Source: Sarcophilus harrisii | Lineage: Eukaryota > Chordata > Mammalia > Dasyuromorphia > Dasyuridae | Direction of reading: 5' to 3' | Assembly: GCF_902635505.1 (NCBI RefSeq) | Contig: NC_045426.1 | Coordinates: 331,256,374-331,320,373, forward strand | DNA: 64,000 nucleotides | Part shown: in pieces, positions 59,092 to 64,000 of the stretch | Layout of the letters: each line of letters opens with the position of its first letter | How positions within the stretch are numbered: the stretch's first letter is position 1 | Translations under genes and position numbers: made by a program | The notes under the pieces: generated by a model | The model's database searches: none | Seen by the model: only the letters and a program-made list of their open reading frames with translations | What the model was told of the DNA's origin: nothing

Positions 59092-60796
59092 ATAAATGGA
59101 GTTTTCTTTAAAATTATCAGTCACATCTACTTAAAACTATCAGCAAGGATCATATAAAAGGGGGACAAACTTGGACCATTCCCAATAAGATCAGGAATGA
59201 AACAAAGTTGTCCACTATCACCATTACTATTCAATATTGTATTAGAAACATTAGCTTTGGCAATAAAAGAAGAAAAAAAAGATCAAAGAAATTAGAGTAG
59301 GCAAAGAGGAAACCAAATTATTGCTCTTTGCACCTGATATGATGGTATACTTAGGAAACCCTAGAGAATCAACTAACAAACTACTAAAAACAATTTAAAA
59401 CTTTAGCAAAGTGGCAGGGGCACAAAATAAATCCATATAAATCATCAGAATTTTTGTATATTAATAACAAGATCGAGCAGCAAGAGATATAAAGGGAAAT
59501 TCTATTTGAAATAACTATAGATAGTATTAAATATTTGGTAGTCTACTTGCCAAGGCAAAGTCAGGAAATATATGAACACAATTGCCAAACACTCTCCACA
59601 TAAATAAAGTCCAAATCTTATCTCTTGGAAAAATATCAAGTGCTCATGGGTAGGCTGAACTAATATAATAAAAATGACAATGCAATCTAAATGAATCTAC
59701 TTAATTTAGGGTCATACTAATCAAAGTCCCAAGAAATTACTTTATAGAGTTAGAAAAAATAATAACAGAATTCAGTTGGAAGAACCAAAGGTCAAAAATA
59801 TCAAGGGAATTAATGAAAAAATGCAAATGAAGATAACCTAGCTGTGCAAGACCTAAAACTATATTATAAAGCAGCAGTCATCAAAACTAAGAAATAGAGT
59901 AGTGGAATCAGTTTAGGTTTACAAGAGAAAATAGTCAATGAGTATAGTAATCTAGTATTTGACAAACCCAAAGATCCCACCTTTTGGGATTAAAAACTTA
60001 GTATTTGACAAAAACTGTTGGGAAAATTGGAAATTAGTATGGCAGAAACTAGCCATTGAGCCATACATAACACTCTATACCAAGATAAGATCAAAATGGG
60101 TTCATTATTTAGACATAAAAAATTTGAAGGAAAAAGGATAGTTTACTTCTCAAATCTGTGGAGAAGGAAGGAATTTGTGGCCAGAGAAGAATTCAAGTCC
60201 ATTATTGAACACAAAATGTATAATTTTGTTTATATTTAATTAAAAAAGTTTTATAAAAACAAAATCAGTGCAGACAAAATTAGAAGGGAAACAACAAACT
60301 AGAAAAAAATTTTTTACTTTCAAGGATTCTGATAAAGGGCTCATTTCTAAAATATATATGGAGAATTGTCTCCAATGTATAAGAATTCAAATCATTCTCC
60401 AGTTGATAAATGGTCAAAGGATATTAAATAATAAAGATGAATGTTGGAGGGGATGTGGGAAAACTGGGACACTAATACTTTGTTGGTGGAGTTGTGAAAT
60501 GATCTAACCCTTCTTGAGATCTATTTGGAATTATGCCCAAAGGGCTATCAAACTGTGCATACCTTTTAATCGTTCTGTGTCTCTACTGAGCTTGTATCCC
60601 AAAATGATCATAAAGAAAGGAAAGGGACCCATATGTGCAAAAATGTTTTTGGCAACTCTTTTGGTAGGGGCAAGAAACTGGAAACTGAGTGGATGCCCAT
60701 CATCTGGAGAATGGCTGAATAAGTTATGATATAGGAATGCTATGGAATATATACACAAGAAATATATATTTCTCTATGTATTTTATATATACATAG

Positions 60797-60847
<51 letters not shown>

Positions 60848-61375
60848 AAATGATCTATAAGAAATGATCAACAAGGTGATTTCAGAGAGGCCTGGAGAGA
60901 CTTACATGAAGTGATGCTAAATGAAATGAGCAGAACTAGGAGATCATTATATACAACACACTAACAGTATATGATGATCAATTCTGATGCACATAGCTCT
61001 CATCAACAATGAGATAATTCAGGCCAGGTCCAATGGTCTTGTGATGAAGAAAGCTATCTGCCCCAAGAGGACAGTGGGAACAGAATATGGACTACAACAC
61101 AGCACCACTCTTTTTTGTTGTTTTTTGCTTGCATTTTGTTATCTTTATCATTTTTTCCCTTCTTTGATATAATTTTTCTCATGAAGCATGATATTTGTTG
61201 AAATACGGATAGAAGAATTGCACTTGTTTAACATATATTGCATAACTTGCCAAGTAAGAGTGAGGGTAAGGGAAATAAGAAGGAAAAAATTAAGAGCACA
61301 AGGTTTTGTAAGGGTGAATGTTGAAAATTATCCATGTATATATTTTGAAAAAAAAAAGTTTTAATTAAAAAAAAG
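59092..61375 (+). mobile_element. L1 LINE ORF2 3' two-thirds and tail
   Basis: It begins in RT (ATGAAACAAAGTTGTCCACT, the KQGCP region, at 59200). ADDM is altered to APDM-type wording near 59335. The thumb and C-terminal parts follow: NLVFDKNCWENWKLVWQKLA (59959 on) and MFLATLLVGARNWKLSG (60514 on). A long (AT)n run sits at 60795-60845 within ORF2. The tail ends near 61375. Dead copy. Confidence 0.9.
60795..60845. repeat. (AT)n microsatellite
   Basis: Uninterrupted AT dinucleotides of about 45 bases inside the L1. Confidence 0.97.
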
Positions 61376-62414
61376 AAATAGGTTTGTGGCCAGAAATATA
61401 ATATCCAGAAAATTCATTTATACTTTTGAATGAGAAAAAATGCAACTTTAATGACCTTGTAGATTTTCAGTTCTTTTTATCAACTAAACCAAAACTTAAC
61501 AGAAAATTTGACATAGAAAATCTTATTTAAAAAAAAAATTAAAGGAACACAATGTAGACAAACTGTTTAAACATAGAGAAATTGTATTTTTTACATGAGA
61601 AATTTATGTTATACATTTAGGATTCACATCAATGATAGGGCAGCTCAAAATAAAGATTAGCAGAGTTAAAGAAAAAATAATAATCATGTTATACAAATGA
61701 GCTACAGAGGAATAATAAACATAGAGGCATTGGGGGGAGGAGGGCTCATAATTCTGAAAACCTATTTACATCGGGAATGGGTTCAATAGGCAACACTACA
61801 TATATACCATGAAGTGTATAGCACCCTCCAAAATCTATAAAGATATAAGAGGGAGGAAAGGGTAGATGGAGAAGCAAAGAATGAGGAAAGAAGACAAGGG
61901 AGAGATTCTTGGGTGGGGGAAGATTAAGTAATAGCAAATAGCAAGGCAATTTATGGAGCAGAATTTAAAAAGTCAACAGGGCTAGGAAAGAAATGTGTAT
62001 GTGTGTATGTGTGTATATGTATATATCTATATATGTATACATAAATACATCTTTTTTTAACTGCAGCTTTATTGAGGGTAGTGGGAGTGATGAAAGGGGG
62101 AAAAAGAATAAAGTAAAGATGGTATGGAGCAGAGAACCAAAAAACAATATACAAGGAAGTAAATAAAAATGGACATTCATGAATATAATTTCATATCTAC
62201 CTAATTATGATATATGTATCATATATGATATGTATATAATATGTATATATATATATATATATATACATACACTTTTTTGATCTCTGTTGTTATAGGTTTT
62301 GAATCTTCCCTGATGTTCTGCTGGGTAGACAAATTTTCTCTTTTGTTTCACTTTTTTTTTTAAATTCCTTTCTGTTATCCTTTTTTTTCAAATAAAATAA
62401 ATTAGAAAAAGAAG
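61376..62414. other. Unassigned spacer with TA-rich microsatellites
   Basis: (TATG)n at about 61995-62045 and (TA)n at 62225-62265. No gene; short frames across the repeats are artefacts. Confidence 0.45.
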
Positions 62415-62662
62415 TGGTTAGACTGTTTAACGGATATTGGATTGCTTACTTTCTTGGTGAGGGGGAAAAGAAGGAGAAATGGGAAAAATTTGGAATACAA
62501 GGTTTTGCAAAGATGCATGTATTTGGTAAAATAAAATACTATTTTAAAAAAGGAAGGAGCATCGTGTTAACTTTCAAGTATTATCATTCTGAAATCCCTT
62601 CTATACCATTTCTGGTGATCATACAGTCTTTCCTTGAAGACTTCCACAGAGAAAGAACACAG
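62415..62662 (+). mobile_element. L1 3' tail plus flank, partner of 41.27-41.55 kb
   Basis: TTGGATTGCTTACTTTCTTG, GGTTTTGCAAAGATGCATGT, TAAAATAAAATACTATTTTA, then the shared non-L1 flank GTGATCATACAGTCTTTCCT. Confidence 0.75.
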
Positions 62663-62675
62663 TGATTTCTTTTTT

Positions 62676-64000
62676 TAAAATTTTTATAGCTTTTTATTTA
62701 CAAGACATATGCGTGGGTAATTTTTCAGCATTGACAATTGCAAAACCTTTTATTCCAATTTTCCCCTCCTTCCCTCTACCTCCTTCCCCCGATGGCAGGT
62801 AAACCAATACATGTTAAATATAATAAAGTATATGTTAAATGCAATATATGTAAAATGTCCATATAGTTATTTTGCTGCACAAGAAAAAACAGATTTTGAA
62901 ATAGTGTATAATTAACCTGTGAAGGAAATTAAAAATGTAGGCGGACAAAAATAGAGGGATTGGAAATTCTATGTAGTGGTTCACACTCATTTCCCAGAGT
63001 TCTTTCGCTGGGTATAGCTGGTTCAATTCATTACTGCTCTATTGAAACTGATTTGGTTCATCTCATTGTTGAAGAGGGCCACATCCATCAGAACTGATCA
63101 TCATATAGTATTGTTGTTGAAGTATATAATGATCTCCTGATTCTGCTCATTTCACTCAGCATCAGTTCATGTAAGTCTCTCCTTTCTGAAATCATCCTGC
63201 TGGTCATTTCTTACAGAACAATAATATTCCATATCATTCATATACCACAATTTATACAGCCATTCTCCAACTGATGGGCATCCATTCAGTTTCCAGTTTC
63301 TAGCCACCACAAAAAGGGCTGCCACAAACATTCTTGCACATACAGGTCCCTTTCCCTTCTTTAAGATCTCTTTGTGATATAAGCCCAGTAGTAACACTGC
63401 TGGATCAAAGGGTATGCACAGTTTGATTACTTTTGGAGCATAGTTCCAAACCACTCTCCAGAATGGCTGGATGTATTCACAATTCCACCAACAATGTATT
63501 AGTGTCCCAGTTTTCCCACATCCCCTCCAAAATTCCACGTTATCTTTTCCTGTCATTCTACCCAATTTGACGGGTGTGTAATGGTATCTCAGAGTTGTCT
63601 TAATTTGCATTTCTCTGATTAATAATGACTTGGAGCATTTTTTCATATGTCTAGAAATAATTTCAATTTCTTGGTCTGAGAATTGTCTGTTCATATCTTT
63701 TGACCATTTATCAATTAGAGAATGGCTTGATTCCTTATAAATTGGAGTCAATTCTCTATATATTTTGGAAATGAGGCCTTTCCCAGTTTATTACTTTCCT
63801 TCTAATCTTGTCTGAATTAGTTTTGTTTGTACAAAAACTTTTCAATTTGGTATAATTAAAATTTTCTATTTTGTGATCAATAATGATCTCTAGTTCTTCT
63901 TTGGTCACAAATTCCTTTTTCCTCCACAGGTCTGAGAGATAAACTATCCTACGGTCTTCTAATTTATTTAAAATCTCATTCTTTATGCCTAGGTCATGAA
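62676..64000 (-). mobile_element. L1 LINE, antisense, continues past the window end
   Basis: The 3' tail is at 62676. A 194-codon open stretch of the ORF2 C-terminus lies at 63167-63751: KWSKDMNRQFSDQEIEIISR, SLLIREMQIKTTLRYHYTP, FWRGCGKTGTLIHCWWNCEY and MFVAALFVVARNWKLNGCP. The motif positions match intact L1 ORF2p, making this the best-kept L1 here. The end is outside the window. Confidence 0.95.

Noticed and set aside
58832-61375. Twin-priming explanation for the opposed L1 pieces at 58.8-59.1 kb (and at 41.8-42.4 kb)
   Set aside because: The flipped piece covers the same 3' part of L1 that the forward piece also contains, so these are separate insertions, not one element with an inverted 5' end.
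1-64000. CRISPR arrays, operons, tRNA or rRNA genes
   Set aside because: The repeats are dispersed or simple, with no regular spacers, and the tRNA-like parts are SINE heads.

Overview
This looks like nuclear DNA of a marsupial. It is AT-rich and mostly interspersed repeats. The repeats include marsupial-type tRNA-derived SINEs (the CORE-SINE MAR1 and a shorter relative ending in a GTCACTTAACCCCAATTGCC-type stretch), marsupial-type L1 tails, an RTE-clade LINE, and old MIR/THER1 and L2 copies. The family assignments come from recall, not a database search. The species cannot be named from the sequence.

The only host protein-coding genes I can support are four olfactory receptor (OR) loci of class II, family 13-like. 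Three have open single-exon frames: 4847-5782 (-), 14514-15443 (-) and 44274-45203 (-). The fourth, 38912-39834 (+), carries one 7-bp deletion and is a young pseudogene. The last three belong to one close subfamily; the first is a more distant cousin. All would act as odorant-detecting G-protein-coupled receptors in olfactory neurons.

The most striking structure is a large, old inverted duplication that I found by eye. A left arm (about 28.56-40.95 kb) containing the (+) pseudogene is mirrored by a right arm (about 43.2-52.15 kb) containing the intact (-) gene. The two receptor copies point at each other across a 2.2-kb spacer filled with L1 tails. Similarity runs through the 5' and 3' flanks, including old MIR and L2 copies. 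Later insertions sit in one arm only: an LTR composite, an L1 carrying a solo LTR, a SINE and an RTE piece. A third, direct-orientation relative of the unit surrounds the 14.5-kb gene. A fourth copy at 27.14-28.26 kb keeps only the 5' flank; its receptor coding part is gone and an antisense L1 lies there instead.

Region by region: 0-3.3 kb L1; 3.4-4.2 kb L2 plus an LTR; 4.8-5.8 kb OR; 6-14 kb old repeats; 14.5-15.4 kb OR; 16-23 kb repeats, microsatellites and an L1 tail; 24-27.1 kb antisense L1; 27.1-52.2 kb the orphan flank and the inverted duplication; 52.2-64 kb an L1 cluster, including a GC-richer stretch that resembles an L1 5' UTR. I saw no rRNA, tRNA, CRISPR or bacterial-type features.
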